A stretch of DNA of 64,000 bases. It comes from Panacagrimonas sp052386745. Its GTDB lineage: Bacteria > Pseudomonadota > Gammaproteobacteria > Nevskiales > Nevskiaceae. Within the stretch, counting starts at the first letter, position 1; each line of letters begins with the position of its first letter. The translations under genes were made by a program, and so were the position numbers. The DNA is taken from assembly GCA_052386745.1 (NCBI GenBank), contig JBQTJW010000015.1, positions 82,295 through 146,294 on the forward strand, in the 5' to 3' direction. Of the stretch, positions 20,192-29,379 are shown in pieces. The notes under the pieces were generated by a model. It had not been told where the DNA came from. It worked only from the letters and a program-made list of their open reading frames with translations, and ran no database searches.

Positions 20192-21441
20192 GGGCAGTGC
20201 GGCAGGCAGGCGGCGGGATCGGCGTCCGGCTTGACCCGGGACAGCAGCACGGCGCCCGCGATGAAGAAGAAGATCAGCATGAAGAGCGCCAGTCGCGGGT
20301 TGCCCGTGAGCGTGGCGGTGACGCCCACCACCAGCGGGCCCAGCACGGCGGCGAACTTGCCGAGCATGTTGTAGAAACCGAAGAACTGGCCGGCCGAATC
20401 CTGCGGAATCAGCCGCGCGAAATAGCTACGCGAGAGCGACTGCACCCCACCCTGCACCAGCCCCACGGTTGCGGCCATCAGGTAGAAATCCAGCTCGGTC
20501 TGCATGAACCAGGCCCAGGAGGTCACGCCCACGTAGACGGCGAGCCCGATGTAGATGCCGCGCTTGGCGCCGATGCGCTCGCCGATCCAGCCGAAGGCAA
20601 TGGCGGCCGGAAAACTGACGAACTGCACCAGCAAAATGGCCTTGATTAGCGCCGGCGTGCCGAAGCCCAGGTTCTTGCCGAAGTCCACCGCCAGCTGCGC
20701 CACCGTGCCCAGCGCGTCGATGTACAGCCAGTACGCGATCAGGAACCGCACCACCGGCTTCATGCCGAGGATGCGGCCCAGGGTGTGGCGCAGCTCCTGC
20801 CAGCCCAGGGTGGTCGCGGCGTGCGCGGCACTTTCGGGCACGCGCAGGAACAGGGGCAGGGAAAACACCAGCCACCACACTGCGACCGTGGCGAACGCGA
20901 CCTTGGTGGCGACCACCGCATCGGGCAGCCCGAACCACGCCGGCTGGAGCGCCATGGCCACGTTGACCGCCAGCAGCAGGCCACCGCCCAGGTACCCCAG
21001 GCCGTATCCGAAGGCGGACACGCGATCGCGCTGCTCCGGCGGCGCCACGTTGACCAGCAGCGAGTCGTAGAAGCCCAGGCTGCCGAAGAAGCCGATGGAA
21101 CCCAGCGCGAACAGCGCGATGGCCCACTGCCACTGGCCCTTGCCCACGAAGCACAGGCCCACCGTCGCGGCCGCGCCCAGCAGGGTGAACAGGCCCAGGA
21201 ACAGCTTGCGGCAGCCGCGGCGGTCCGCGATCACGCCCAGCGTGGGCGCCAGGAACACCACCACCAGCGCCGCCAGCGAATTGCCGAACACGCTGAAGTA
21301 GAAGGTGCTGTCGGTCGCCGCCATGCCGGCCGCGTAGTAGTCCTTGAACAGCGGCGGAAACATGGCGACCAGCACGGTGGTGGCGAAGGTCGAATTGGCC
21401 CAGTCGTTGAACGCCCAGGCCCACTGCGCGCGGTTGATCAC
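20188..21441 (-). CDS. MFS transporter, UMF1/Atg22-like
   Basis: A 417-residue integral membrane protein with about twelve helices. The N-terminus (RAQWAWAFNDWANSTFATTV) and the loop GVIADRRGCRKLFLG are characteristic of the UMF1 family, related to yeast Atg22, an amino-acid effluxer. Further marks are SIGFFGSLGFYDSLLVN and the paired aromatic stretch FLIAYWLYIDALGTV. The bacterial substrate is unknown. It is cotranscribed with rimI, udg and pncC: six bases from rimI and a four-base overlap with pncC. Confidence 0.85.
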   Translation of the reverse strand: MINRAQWAWAFNDWANSTFATTVLVAMFPPLFKDYYAAGMAATDSTFYFSVFGNSLAALVVVFLAPTLGVIADRRGCRKLFLGLFTLLGAAATVGLCFVGKGQWQWAIALFALGSIGFFGSLGFYDSLLVNVAPPEQRDRVSAFGYGLGYLGGGLLLAVNVAMALQPAWFGLPDAVVATKVAFATVAVWWLVFSLPLFLRVPESAAHAATTLGWQELRHTLGRILGMKPVVRFLIAYWLYIDALGTVAQLAVDFGKNLGFGTPALIKAILLVQFVSFPAAIAFGWIGERIGAKRGIYIGLAVYVGVTSWAWFMQTELDFYLMAATVGLVQGGVQSLSRSYFARLIPQDSAGQFFGFYNMLGKFAAVLGPLVVGVTATLTGNPRLALFMLIFFFIAGAVLLSRVKPDADPAACLPHCP

Positions 21442-21447
21442 GCGGGC

Positions 21448-21954
21448 TCAGGCAAGATCGAGTGCCAGCACGAAGGCATCCTCGCGCTGCGCCTGGCCCG
21501 GGTAATAGTTGCGGCGCGTGCCCACTTGCTGGAACCCGGCGCCGTGGTACAGGCGGATGGCCGCCTTGTTGGAGCGGCGCACTTCCAGCAGCACGATGGT
21601 GCACAGCGTCGCCCGCGCCAGGACCAGCAGGTGGTTCAGCAGGAAGCGGCCCAGGCCCTGCTGGCGCAGGCCGGGCTCGACGGCGAGGTTCAGGATGTGC
21701 GCTTCGCCCACGGCCATGGTCATGACGGCGTAGGCCAGCAACTGGCCGCTGCCGTCCTGCACCAGCCAGCCCGCGTAGCCGGCCTTGAGGCAGTCGCGGA
21801 AGATGCCCAGCGTCCAGGGGAACTCGTAGGCGCGGCGCTCGATTTCCATCACCTGCGCCAGGTGCGCTTCGTCCAGCGGCACCAGGCGCCAGGAAACCTG
21901 CGCCACCTGCGGCACGGCGTCGAAGCAGGCCTCGGCCCGCGCCGGCTCAAGCAT
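21448..21954 (-). CDS. rimI: Ribosomal protein S18-alanine N-acetyltransferase
   Basis: GNAT-fold enzyme that acetylates the N-terminal Ala of S18. The 168-residue product shows RRAYEFPWTLGIFRDCLKAGY, the acetyl-CoA loop EPGLRQQGLGRFLL and the C-terminal LYHGAGFQQVGTRRNYYP typical of RimI. The N-terminal 20 residues are longer than in E. coli RimI and overlap the udg gene by eight bases; a later start is possible. Its substrate gene rpsR is in this window at 29.9 kb. The RimI-UDG pairing is common in Xanthomonas-like bacteria. Confidence 0.9.
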   Translation of the reverse strand: MLEPARAEACFDAVPQVAQVSWRLVPLDEAHLAQVMEIERRAYEFPWTLGIFRDCLKAGYAGWLVQDGSGQLLAYAVMTMAVGEAHILNLAVEPGLRQQGLGRFLLNHLLVLARATLCTIVLLEVRRSNKAAIRLYHGAGFQQVGTRRNYYPGQAQREDAFVLALDLA

Positions 21955-22768
21955 CGCGCTGCTCCAGGAACCGCCAGACCTTCTTCAGGTCCTCCCAGGA
22001 CTTGGCCTTCTCGCGCGGGCTGCGCAGCAGGTAAGCCGGGTGGTAGGTGATGAACAGCGGCGTGCGCTCGGCACCGTAGGCGTGGATGGGGCCGCGCAGC
22101 CTGGACAGCGGCTGGTCGGTGGCGAGCAGGCGCTGCGCCGCGATGCGCCCCAGGCCGACGATAAGCCGCGGCCGGACCAGGCGGATCTGCTGCTCCAGGT
22201 AGGGGCGGCAGGCTTCGACCTCGCTCACTTCCGGGTCGCGGTTGCCCGGCGGCCGGCACTTGACCACGTTGGCGATGAACACCGACCTGGCCGGCGCTTC
22301 CGCGGTCCGCGATCGCCCGATGGCGGCCAGCATTTCGTCGAGCAGCTTGCCGGCACGGCCCACGAACGGTTCGCCCTGGGCGTCCTCGTCGGCGCCGGGG
22401 CCCTCGCCCACCACCATGAGCGGCGCGTCCTCCGGGCCCACGCCAAACACGGTCTGCGTGCGCGTCTCGCACAGCTTGCAGCGGCGGCAATCCTTGACCA
22501 CGGCGCGCAGTCCGGCCCAGTCCGTGGGGACCGGCCCGTGCTCGGGCGCAGCGTCGGCCGATGTGGCGGAAACCTCGATTTCAGGCAGTGCGCGACGCGC
22601 CGGCGCTGCGGCTTGCGGCGGCGGCACATCCACCGTCACCGGCGCGGCGCGCGGTGCGTCTTCGACGCCGGGTTCTGAGACTGTAATCGCGGCCGCCGGC
22701 CGGGTGCGCGGAACCCAGATATCGACGCCCATGGCCTTGAGATATGTCTTGCGTCGTACCGCGTCCAT
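21947..22768 (-). CDS. Uracil-DNA glycosylase, family 4 (Fe-S)
   Basis: Family 4 enzymes remove uracil from DNA and hold a [4Fe-4S] cluster. Conserved parts are the first cluster ligands CRRCKLCETR (about residues 94-103), motif A GEGPGADEDAQGEPFVGRAG, VFIANVVKCRPPGNRDP with a further Cys, EACRPYLEQQI with the fourth, and motif B ITYHPAYLLRSP. The N-terminal 90 residues include RRKTYLKAMGVDIWVPR, a segment shared by gammaproteobacterial members, and a Pro/Ala-rich linker. Together with rimI it forms a conserved pair. Confidence 0.92.
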   Translation of the reverse strand: MDAVRRKTYLKAMGVDIWVPRTRPAAAITVSEPGVEDAPRAAPVTVDVPPPQAAAPARRALPEIEVSATSADAAPEHGPVPTDWAGLRAVVKDCRRCKLCETRTQTVFGVGPEDAPLMVVGEGPGADEDAQGEPFVGRAGKLLDEMLAAIGRSRTAEAPARSVFIANVVKCRPPGNRDPEVSEVEACRPYLEQQIRLVRPRLIVGLGRIAAQRLLATDQPLSRLRGPIHAYGAERTPLFITYHPAYLLRSPREKAKSWEDLKKVWRFLEQRDA

Positions 22769-22811
22769 GGGCGTGCTGCGAAAGGGGATGCGGCGACGAT
22801 ATCACGCCCGT

Positions 22812-23405
22812 TCAGGCCGCTTCCCATCCGTCGCCGCCGACGCTGCGGCGCTCCCGCGGCAGGCGGAAAACCAGCTTGCCGTCGGGCCGGAAAAAGCTGT
22901 TTTCAGGCACGAATCCCAGCCGCTTGAGCACGCGCTGCGATGCCTGGTTGGCAGCGTCGGTGCTGGCGCGGATCTCGGCCAGGTTCAGGTGCTCGAACCC
23001 GTAGGCGACGAGCGCCGCGGCCATTTCCCGCGCATAGCCCTTTAGCCAGTGCGAGGCCTCGACGCCGTACAGCAATTCGAGCTCGTGCTCGTTGCGGAAG
23101 AACCAGAACCCGCAAAAACCCACCAGCTCACCCGCCGAGTCGAACGCACCCCACAGGCCGAAGCCGTGCTGCTCCATGAGATAGCCGCTCTGCATGACGA
23201 TGTCGCGCGTCTGCTCGAAGGCGAGCACGCGATCGTCCCACAGGTGCAGGCGCACGCCGGGATGCGTCCAGAGGCGATGCAGGGCGTCGACATGGCTTTC
23301 GCCCAGCGGCAGCAGGCGTAGCCGGGCCGTCGACAGCGCCACCGGTCGCGGCGCTGCAGGGGCGGCCGCGACCGGTTTCGCAGGTTTTGGCTTAAGCCAC
23401 CGCAC
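22812..23405 (-). CDS. GNAT family N-acetyltransferase, RimJ/RimL-like
   Basis: The protein has a Pro/Ala linker at residues 1-20, then a GNAT domain beginning LSTARLRLLPLGESHVD. The acetyl-CoA region reads ASHWLKGYAREMAAAL, followed by the RimJ/RimL hallmark ASTDAANQASQRVLKRLGF. The substrate cannot be told from sequence; relatives acetylate protein N-termini or small amines. Its start codon lies 14 bases inside the end of leuA, so it is the distal gene of the leuA transcription unit. Confidence 0.85.
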   Translation of the reverse strand: MRWLKPKPAKPVAAAPAAPRPVALSTARLRLLPLGESHVDALHRLWTHPGVRLHLWDDRVLAFEQTRDIVMQSGYLMEQHGFGLWGAFDSAGELVGFCGFWFFRNEHELELLYGVEASHWLKGYAREMAAALVAYGFEHLNLAEIRASTDAANQASQRVLKRLGFVPENSFFRPDGKLVFRLPRERRSVGGDGWEAA

Positions 23406-25101
23406 GCGCCGGCGCGGCTGCCTTGGCGCGCACCGCGGCCGCGCGGTTCAGGCCGGACAGGATGGCCTTGAGCGAGGCGGTGACGATGTTGGAGTCAATG
23501 CCCACGCCGAACATCGGCCGGCCGTCGCCCACCTTGAGCTCGATGTAGGTCACGGCCTTGGCATCGGCGCCCTTGCTGATGGCGTGCTCGTGGTAGTCGA
23601 CCACGGCGATGGTCTCGCCGGAAAGCTTGGACATGGCCTGCACGAACGCGTCGATGGGACCGTTGCCCTTGCCGTTGAGCTTGTGGCGCGTGCCGTCACC
23701 CATGACCTCGGTGGTGAGCTGGACCTGGTCGCGCGTGGAGTCTTCCACCAGGAAGTGGGCGAGGTACGCGTACGGCGTGACCGGCGCGAGGTACTCGCTG
23801 GAGAAGATGTCCCAGATGTCGGACGCGGTCACTTCCTTGCCGGACTCGTCGGTCACCGCCTGCACCACCTGGCTGAACTCGATCTGCAGGCGCCGCGGCA
23901 TGGTGAGGCCGTACTCGGCTTCGAGCAGGTAGGCGATGCCGCCCTTGCCGGACTGCGAGTTGACGCGGATCACCGCCTCGTAGGAACGGCCGAGGTCCAT
24001 GGGGTCGATGGGCAGGTAGGGCATTTCCCAGATGTCGCCGTCCTTGCGCGCGTGGAACGCCTTGTTGATGGCGTCCTGATGCGAGCCCGAGAACGAGGTG
24101 AACACCAGGTCGCCGACATACGGATGGCGCGGATGCACCGGGAGCTGGTTGCAGAACTCCACCGCGCGCCGCACCTCGTCGATGTCGGAAAAATCCAGCC
24201 CGGGGTCCACGCCCTGCGAGTAGAGATTGAGTGCGAGGTTCACCACGTCCACGTTGCCGGTGCGCTCGCCGTTGCCGAACAGGCAGCCTTCCACGCGATC
24301 GGCGCCGGCCATCACCGCGAACTCGGCCGCGGCCACGCCGGTGCCGCGATCGTTGTGAGGATGCGCCGACAGCACCACGGCCTCGCGCCGCGCGATATTG
24401 CGGTGCATCCACTCGATCATGTCCGCAAAGATGTTGGGCGTGGAATGCTCCACCGTGCTCGGCAGGTTGATGATGCACGGCCGCTCGCGCGTGGGCTGCC
24501 AGACCTCGGTCACGGCGTCCACGATGTCGCGCGAGAATTCCAGCTCGGCGCCGGAAAACATCTCCGGCGAATACTCGAACACCCAGTCGGTGCCCGGCTG
24601 CGCCTGCGCCAGCTGCCGCACGATGCGCGCGTGCTCCACCGCGAGCTGGGCGATGACCTCGGCCTTGCTCAAATTGAACACCACGCGGCGCATGACCGGC
24701 GCCACCGCGTTGTAGTAGTGCACGATGGCGCGGCGCGCACCCTTGAGCGACTCGAAGGTGCGTTCAATCAAAGGCTCGCGCGCCTGGGTCAGCACCTGGA
24801 TGGTCACGTCTTCCGGCACGCGGTTTTCTTCGATGAGGCAGCGCACGAAATCGAAGTCGGTCTGCGAGGCGGACGGAAACCCCACCTCGATCTCCTTGAA
24901 GCCGAGACGGCACAGCATCTCGAACATGCGCAACTTGCGCGGGCGGTTCATCGGCTCGATCAGGGCCTGGTTGCCGTCGCGCAGGTCAACGCTGGCCCAG
25001 ATGGGCGCGCGGGTAATGACCTGATTGGGCCAGGTGCGGTCCTTCAAGCCGATGGGCGCGAAGGGGCGGTATTTGCTTGCGGGATTCTTGAGCATGCTCA
25101 T
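23392..25101 (-). CDS. leuA: 2-isopropylmalate synthase (long class)
   Basis: LeuA condenses acetyl-CoA with 2-ketoisovalerate, the committed step of leucine synthesis. From ATG 25101 it has 569 residues, matching the long class found in actinobacteria and some gammaproteobacteria. Marks are the start NPASKYRPFAPIGLKDRTWP, catalytic DLRDGNQALIEPM, metal ligands in SAHPHNDRGTG and a C-terminal regulatory domain (VTYIELKVGDGRPMFGVGI) that binds leucine. An AAGGA sequence lies eight bases before this ATG; the frame is open 17 codons further but without one. Upstream is a leucine-rich leader peptide gene, so expression is probably set by leucyl-tRNA supply as well as by feedback inhibition. Confidence 0.95.
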   Translation of the reverse strand: MSMLKNPASKYRPFAPIGLKDRTWPNQVITRAPIWASVDLRDGNQALIEPMNRPRKLRMFEMLCRLGFKEIEVGFPSASQTDFDFVRCLIEENRVPEDVTIQVLTQAREPLIERTFESLKGARRAIVHYYNAVAPVMRRVVFNLSKAEVIAQLAVEHARIVRQLAQAQPGTDWVFEYSPEMFSGAELEFSRDIVDAVTEVWQPTRERPCIINLPSTVEHSTPNIFADMIEWMHRNIARREAVVLSAHPHNDRGTGVAAAEFAVMAGADRVEGCLFGNGERTGNVDVVNLALNLYSQGVDPGLDFSDIDEVRRAVEFCNQLPVHPRHPYVGDLVFTSFSGSHQDAINKAFHARKDGDIWEMPYLPIDPMDLGRSYEAVIRVNSQSGKGGIAYLLEAEYGLTMPRRLQIEFSQVVQAVTDESGKEVTASDIWDIFSSEYLAPVTPYAYLAHFLVEDSTRDQVQLTTEVMGDGTRHKLNGKGNGPIDAFVQAMSKLSGETIAVVDYHEHAISKGADAKAVTYIELKVGDGRPMFGVGIDSNIVTASLKAILSGLNRAAAVRAKAAAPARAVA

Positions 25102-25133
25102 GAGCGGTTCCTTGCCGGTTGTGGCGGCTGCGC

Positions 25134-25236
25134 GTGCGCCATTGTCGCGCACGTCGCCTGGGATTGGGATGAAAGCTTGGGGGGTGTCACGGGTGATGGC
25201 CCCGTGCGGCCGTGATCGTTATCTGCCCGAGGGCAG
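25134..25236 (-). promoter_or_regulatory. Leader RNA hairpins between leader peptide and leuA
   Basis: Three inverted repeats follow or overlap the end of the leader ORF: CTGCCC/GGGCAG (25223-25236, inside the last leader codons), CACGGG/CCCGTG with a seven-base loop (25188-25206) and GTGCGC/GCGCAC with a seven-base loop (25134-25152). The first would be disrupted by a ribosome on the Leu codons, as attenuation requires. No U-tract follows the later stems, so I cannot tell transcription attenuation from translational control. Confidence 0.5.
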
Positions 25237-25317
25237 CAGCAGCAGGAGCGCGGCCGAGCACTGGCCCACCGCAAGGGCGGGGCTCAGCACGGCAAAAGGG
25301 GCGCTCTGGATCGACAT
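25219..25317 (-). CDS. leuL: Leucine operon leader peptide
   Basis: A 32-codon ORF upstream of leuA on the same strand. Residues 24-28 are five consecutive Leu codons (CTC then four CTG), and eight Leu occur in total (positions 11, 15 and 24-28, plus none after 28 before the stop at 25219). Ribosome stalling there when leucyl-tRNA is scarce would change folding of the downstream leader RNA. No ribosome-binding site precedes the ATG, and the predicted transcription start lies almost at it, so the peptide may be read from a leaderless message; a GTG at codon 10 is an alternative start. Confidence 0.75.
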   Translation of the reverse strand: MSIQSAPFAVLSPALAVGQCSAALLLLLPSGR

Positions 25318-25325
25318 GAGCCAAA

Positions 25326-25354
25326 ACTCTAACCAAACGAGTGCTGCTTGCCAA
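25326..25354 (-). promoter_or_regulatory. Promoter of the leu leader/leuA unit
   Basis: On the minus strand TTGGCA (25349-25354), exactly 17 bases and TAGAGT (25326-25331). The expected start falls within a few bases of the leader ATG at 25317. Confidence 0.6.
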
Positions 25355-25398
25355 CCCGGTGGGGCCCTCGACGGCCCGATCGCTGGCGTCGTACGCGC

Positions 25399-26751
25399 TC
25401 AGTCCGCGAGACTCAGGGCCTGGTCCAGCCGGCTGACCGCGGTGACGTCCATGTCCAGCCGGGTGGCCTTGCGCGGGCGGTTGGCTTCCGGCACCAGGGC
25501 GCGCTTGAAGCCCTGCTTGGAGGCTTCAATCAATCGCTCCTCCCCGGCCTGGACCGGGCGGATTTCGCCGGCCAGGCCGACTTCCCCGAACACGATCAGG
25601 TCGGTGGGCATGGGCCGGCCGCGGAAGCTGGACAGTGCCGCCAGCAGCAGCGGCAGGTCCGCCGCCGGTTCCTGGATGCGCATGCCGCCCACCACGTTGA
25701 CGAACACGTCCTGGTCGCCGAGCGCGATGCCGGCGTGCCGGTGCAGCACGGCCAGCAGCATGTTCAGGCGATTGGCCTCCAGCCCCAGCGCCACGCGGCG
25801 CGGCGTGCCGACCATCGAGCGGTCCACCAGCGCCTGCACTTCCACCAGCATCGGCCGCGTGCCCTGGCGCGTGACGGTGATGACGCTGCCCGGCACCGGC
25901 TGCTCGTGGCGCGACAGGAACAGGGCGGAAGGGTTGCTCACCTCTTTCAGCCCGCCGTCGGTCATGGCGAACACGCCCAGCTCGTTCACGGCGCCGAAGC
26001 GGTTCTTCACGGCCCGGATCAGGCGGAAGCGCGAGCCCGGATCGTGCTCGAAGTACAGCACCGTATCGACCATGTGTTCCAGCACGCGCGGCCCTGCAAT
26101 GGCGCCTTCCTTGGTCACGTGCCCGACCAGGATCACCACGGTGCCGGTCGCCTTGGCGTAGCGCACCAGCTGCGCCGAGCACTCGCGCAGCTGCGACACC
26201 GACCCGGGCGCCGAATCCAGCGCCTCCGTATAGAGCGTCTGGATCGAATCGATCACCACCAGCCCCGGACGGGTGGCCGACAGCGTGGCGAGGATGCTCT
26301 CCACGCCGGTCTCCGCCAGCGCCGGAAGGTCGATCCGCGGCAGGCCCAGTCGCTGCGCGCGCAGCGCCACCTGCGACAGCGACTCCTCGCCCGTCACGTA
26401 CAGCGTGTCCATGCGCCCCTCGACCGCGGCCAGCACCTGCAGCAGCAGCGTGGACTTGCCGATGCCCGGATCGCCGCCGATGAGGATCACCGCGCCGCGC
26501 ACCAGCCCGCCGCCGAGCACGCGGTCCACCTCCATCAGCCCGCAGGGCAGGCGCGGCGCGGACTCGGCGTCCACCTCGTGCAGGCGGCGCACCGCGCCCG
26601 CCGCGGCACCAGGGCGTGGCGCGGACTTGCCCGGCGTCACCGAGGTTTCGACGAGCGTGTTCCAGGCGCCGCAGTCGCTGCACTGCCCTGCCCACTTGGA
26701 GGCGGCAGCGCCGCAGTTCTGGCAGACATACGCGGTGCGGGACTTGACCAC
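25399..26751 (-). CDS. radA: DNA repair protein RadA
   Basis: RadA is a RecA-like, DnaB-type helicase that promotes branch migration. The 450-residue protein begins with a four-cysteine zinc finger (CQNCG...CSDCG), then Walker A GGDPGIGKSTL, the RadA hallmark KNRFG (in AVKNRFGAVNELGVF) and a C-terminal Lon-protease-like domain (DVFVNVVGGMRIQEPAADL). It starts three bases after alr stops and is probably cotranscribed with dnaB and alr. The gene ends 45 bases before the leu promoter -35 element. Confidence 0.96.
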   Translation of the reverse strand: MVKSRTAYVCQNCGAAASKWAGQCSDCGAWNTLVETSVTPGKSAPRPGAAAGAVRRLHEVDAESAPRLPCGLMEVDRVLGGGLVRGAVILIGGDPGIGKSTLLLQVLAAVEGRMDTLYVTGEESLSQVALRAQRLGLPRIDLPALAETGVESILATLSATRPGLVVIDSIQTLYTEALDSAPGSVSQLRECSAQLVRYAKATGTVVILVGHVTKEGAIAGPRVLEHMVDTVLYFEHDPGSRFRLIRAVKNRFGAVNELGVFAMTDGGLKEVSNPSALFLSRHEQPVPGSVITVTRQGTRPMLVEVQALVDRSMVGTPRRVALGLEANRLNMLLAVLHRHAGIALGDQDVFVNVVGGMRIQEPAADLPLLLAALSSFRGRPMPTDLIVFGEVGLAGEIRPVQAGEERLIEASKQGFKRALVPEANRPRKATRLDMDVTAVSRLDQALSLAD

Positions 26752-26754
26752 GGC

Positions 26755-27849
26755 TCAGTGGTTGTCCGCGCCCGGGTAGGCGAAGCGCACCCGGTTGGTC
26801 AGGCCGCAGAACAGCTCGTAGGCCAGCGTGCCGGCATAGCCGGCGATGATTTCAGCCGGAAGCTCCTCGCCGAACAGCAGCACGGAATCACCCACGCGCG
26901 CCTCGGGCACCCCGCGCAGGTCAACCGTGATCATGTCCATGGACACGCGCCCGGACAGCGGCACGCGCTTGCCGCGGATGAGCACGGGCGAGCCGTTGGG
27001 CAGGGAGCGGTGCAGGCCGTCGGCATAGCCCACCGCCACCACGCCGATGGGCATGCGCTCCGGGCAGACGTAGGCCGCCCCGTAGCCGATGGCCGACCCG
27101 GCCTCGTAGGTGCGGATGGCGAGCAGGCGGCTGGTGAGGCGCAGCGCCGGCCGCAAGCCGACATCCGCGCCGGTCTTGCCCGGCAGGGGGCTGGCGCCGT
27201 ACAGCGCAAGGCCCGGCCGCACCCAGTCGCGGCGCGCCTCGGGCCAGGCGATGAGGCCGGCGGAATTTGCGATGGAGCGCGCGCCCGGCACGCCCAGCAG
27301 GGCGGCGTCGAAGGCGGCAATCTGCTCCGGCGTGGCGCTGGAATCGGTCTCGTCGGCCCGCGCCAGGTGGGTCATCCAGCCCTGGAAGCGCCAGGCGGGG
27401 TGGCGCCGCAGCACCTCGCGCAGGCGCGGCACCGCGTCCAGCGGAAATCCCAGGCGATGCATGCCGCTGTCGAGCTTGAACCACACCGCGATGTTGGACC
27501 CGGCGGGCATCGCCTCCAGCAGGTCCACCTGCCAGAAGTCGTGCACCACCACGTGCAGGCCCTCGTAGGCCGCGAGCGCGGCCTCGTCAGACGAGATCAC
27601 GCCTTCGAGCAGGGCGATGGGCGCGCTCAGATGCGCTTCCAGCAGCACCTGCGCTTCCTCCATGCAGGCCACGGCCAGGGTGTCGACGCCTGCGTCGTCC
27701 AGGGCGCGCGCCACCGGCACCGCGCCGTGGCCGTAGGCGTCGGCCTTCACCGCCGCCATGACCCGCGACTTCGGCGCCAGGCGGCGCACCTGCGCCAGGT
27801 TGTGCTGGATGGCGGCGAGGTTCACCGTCGCCGTGACGCGGGGGATCAT
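26755..27849 (-). CDS. alr: Alanine racemase
   Basis: PLP enzyme making D-alanine for peptidoglycan. The 364-residue product has the PLP-Lys motif AAVKADAYGHGAVPVA near residue 35, SGMHRLGF in the barrel and, in the C-terminal domain, the catalytic Tyr region IGYGAAYVCPERMPIGVVAVGYADG and SMDMITVDL. The ATG at 27849 overlaps the dnaB stop (ATGA). The frame is open much further upstream within dnaB, but the family N-terminus PRVTATVNLAAIQHNLAQ begins here. The dnaB-alr order is common in gammaproteobacteria. Confidence 0.96.
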   Translation of the reverse strand: MIPRVTATVNLAAIQHNLAQVRRLAPKSRVMAAVKADAYGHGAVPVARALDDAGVDTLAVACMEEAQVLLEAHLSAPIALLEGVISSDEAALAAYEGLHVVVHDFWQVDLLEAMPAGSNIAVWFKLDSGMHRLGFPLDAVPRLREVLRRHPAWRFQGWMTHLARADETDSSATPEQIAAFDAALLGVPGARSIANSAGLIAWPEARRDWVRPGLALYGASPLPGKTGADVGLRPALRLTSRLLAIRTYEAGSAIGYGAAYVCPERMPIGVVAVGYADGLHRSLPNGSPVLIRGKRVPLSGRVSMDMITVDLRGVPEARVGDSVLLFGEELPAEIIAGYAGTLAYELFCGLTNRVRFAYPGADNH

Positions 27850-29204
27850 CCGTATCCAACCCCGCCCGGATTCTCGAACTTGGTATTGGCGCCGATGAAC
27901 TGCACCGGGATCGTCGCCAGAGGCCCATTGCGCTGCTTGGCGATGATGACTTCCGCCGCCCGCTCGTCCGCGCTCTTGTCGTACACCGCGTCGCGGTAGA
28001 TGAACACCACCAGGTCCGCATCCTGCTCGATGCCGCCGGATTCGCGCAGGTCCGACATGCGCGGGCGCTTGTTGTCGCGGCTTTCCACGCCTCGGTTCAA
28101 CTGCGACAGGGCGATGATGGGAATCTTGAGTTCCTTCGCCAGCGCCTTGAGCTGGCGGGATATCTCGCTCACTTCCTGAACGCGGTTGTCGCCCTTGCCA
28201 GGCACCTGCATCAGCTGGATGTAGTCCACGATCAGCAGCTTGATGTTCTCGCGCATCGCCAGGCGCCGGGCCTTGGCGCGCAGGTCCATCGGCGACAGGC
28301 CGCCGGTCTCGTCGATGAACAGCGGCGCTTCGCGCAGGCGGCCGATGGTCCATGTGAGCTGGTCCATCTCCTGGTCGTTGAGTTCGCCGCCCTTGAGCTT
28401 GTGCAGGGGGATGCCGCTGCGCGACGAGATCACGCGAAAACCCAGCTGCTCGGCGCTCATTTCCATGCTGAACATGGCCACGGCCTCCTTGCGGTCGAAC
28501 GCCACGTGCTCGGCGATGTTCATGGCGAAGCTGGTCTTGCCCATCGACGGGCGCGCGGCCAGGATCATCAGGTCGCCCGGCCCCAGGCCGGTGGTCTTGT
28601 TGTCGAACTCCACGAAGCCGGTGGGCAGCCCCGCCGAACCCATCGGGTTGCGGCGCACGGTGTCGATGCGCTCGAACACCTGGTCCAGCACGGCCGGCAT
28701 GCGGAAATAGTCGCTGCGGGTGCGCGCGCCGCGCTCGCGGATCACAAACACCTTCTGCTCGGCCTGGTCGATCAGCTCCGCCGTCTCGCGCCCGTCCGGC
28801 CGATAGCCCAGCTCCGCAATGTCTCCGCCCGCCCCGACCAGGCTGCGCAGCACGGCACGCTCGCGCACGATGTCGGCATAGGCGATCACGTTGGCCGCGC
28901 TCGGCGTGTCGTTTGCCAGCGAGCCGATGTAGGACAGCCCGCCGGCCTCGTCCAGCAGGTCGCGCCCGCGCAGGTGCTCGGTGAGCGTGACGAAATCGCA
29001 GGGGCGACCGGCGCCGATCAGGTCGGAGACGGCGCGCCAGATCAGCTGGTGATCGGCGCGGTAGAAGTCCTGCTCGGCCAGGCGGTCGGCGATGTCGTTC
29101 CAGGCGCGGTTGTCCAGCAGCAGTCCGCCCAGAACGGACTGTTCCGCCTCGATGGAATACGGCGCCTGGCGGGCCTGCGCGGGAAGCGTTCGAATCTGTG
29201 CCAT
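27846..29204 (-). CDS. dnaB: Replicative DNA helicase DnaB
   Basis: Hexameric fork helicase. The protein has 452 residues from ATG 29204: N-terminal primase-interacting domain (SIEAEQSVLGGLLLDNRAWND), linker, and RecA-fold motor with Walker A ILAARPSMGKTSFAMNIA, Walker B LLIVDYIQLM, EISRQLKALAKEL and the Arg-finger region KRPRMSDLRESGGIEQDAD. No intein is present. An alternative upstream start would add 43 residues unlike any DnaB. The gene follows the rpsF-rpsR-rplI operon on the same strand. Confidence 0.97.
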   Translation of the reverse strand: MAQIRTLPAQARQAPYSIEAEQSVLGGLLLDNRAWNDIADRLAEQDFYRADHQLIWRAVSDLIGAGRPCDFVTLTEHLRGRDLLDEAGGLSYIGSLANDTPSAANVIAYADIVRERAVLRSLVGAGGDIAELGYRPDGRETAELIDQAEQKVFVIRERGARTRSDYFRMPAVLDQVFERIDTVRRNPMGSAGLPTGFVEFDNKTTGLGPGDLMILAARPSMGKTSFAMNIAEHVAFDRKEAVAMFSMEMSAEQLGFRVISSRSGIPLHKLKGGELNDQEMDQLTWTIGRLREAPLFIDETGGLSPMDLRAKARRLAMRENIKLLIVDYIQLMQVPGKGDNRVQEVSEISRQLKALAKELKIPIIALSQLNRGVESRDNKRPRMSDLRESGGIEQDADLVVFIYRDAVYDKSADERAAEVIIAKQRNGPLATIPVQFIGANTKFENPGGVGYG

Positions 29205-29379
29205 GACGCGCCTCGCAACGCAGGGGGAAGCGGGGAGTTTACCGCCACCGCGACCGCGGCCCCGTGGATAAGCCTGTGTGAAAGATGTGCGGGGCGTGTG
29301 GGATTGCGGCCGCGTGGAAACTGAATCTTCCACCCGCGGCTGCGCTTGGGAATTTCCCGCATCGAACCGGCGCCATAAC

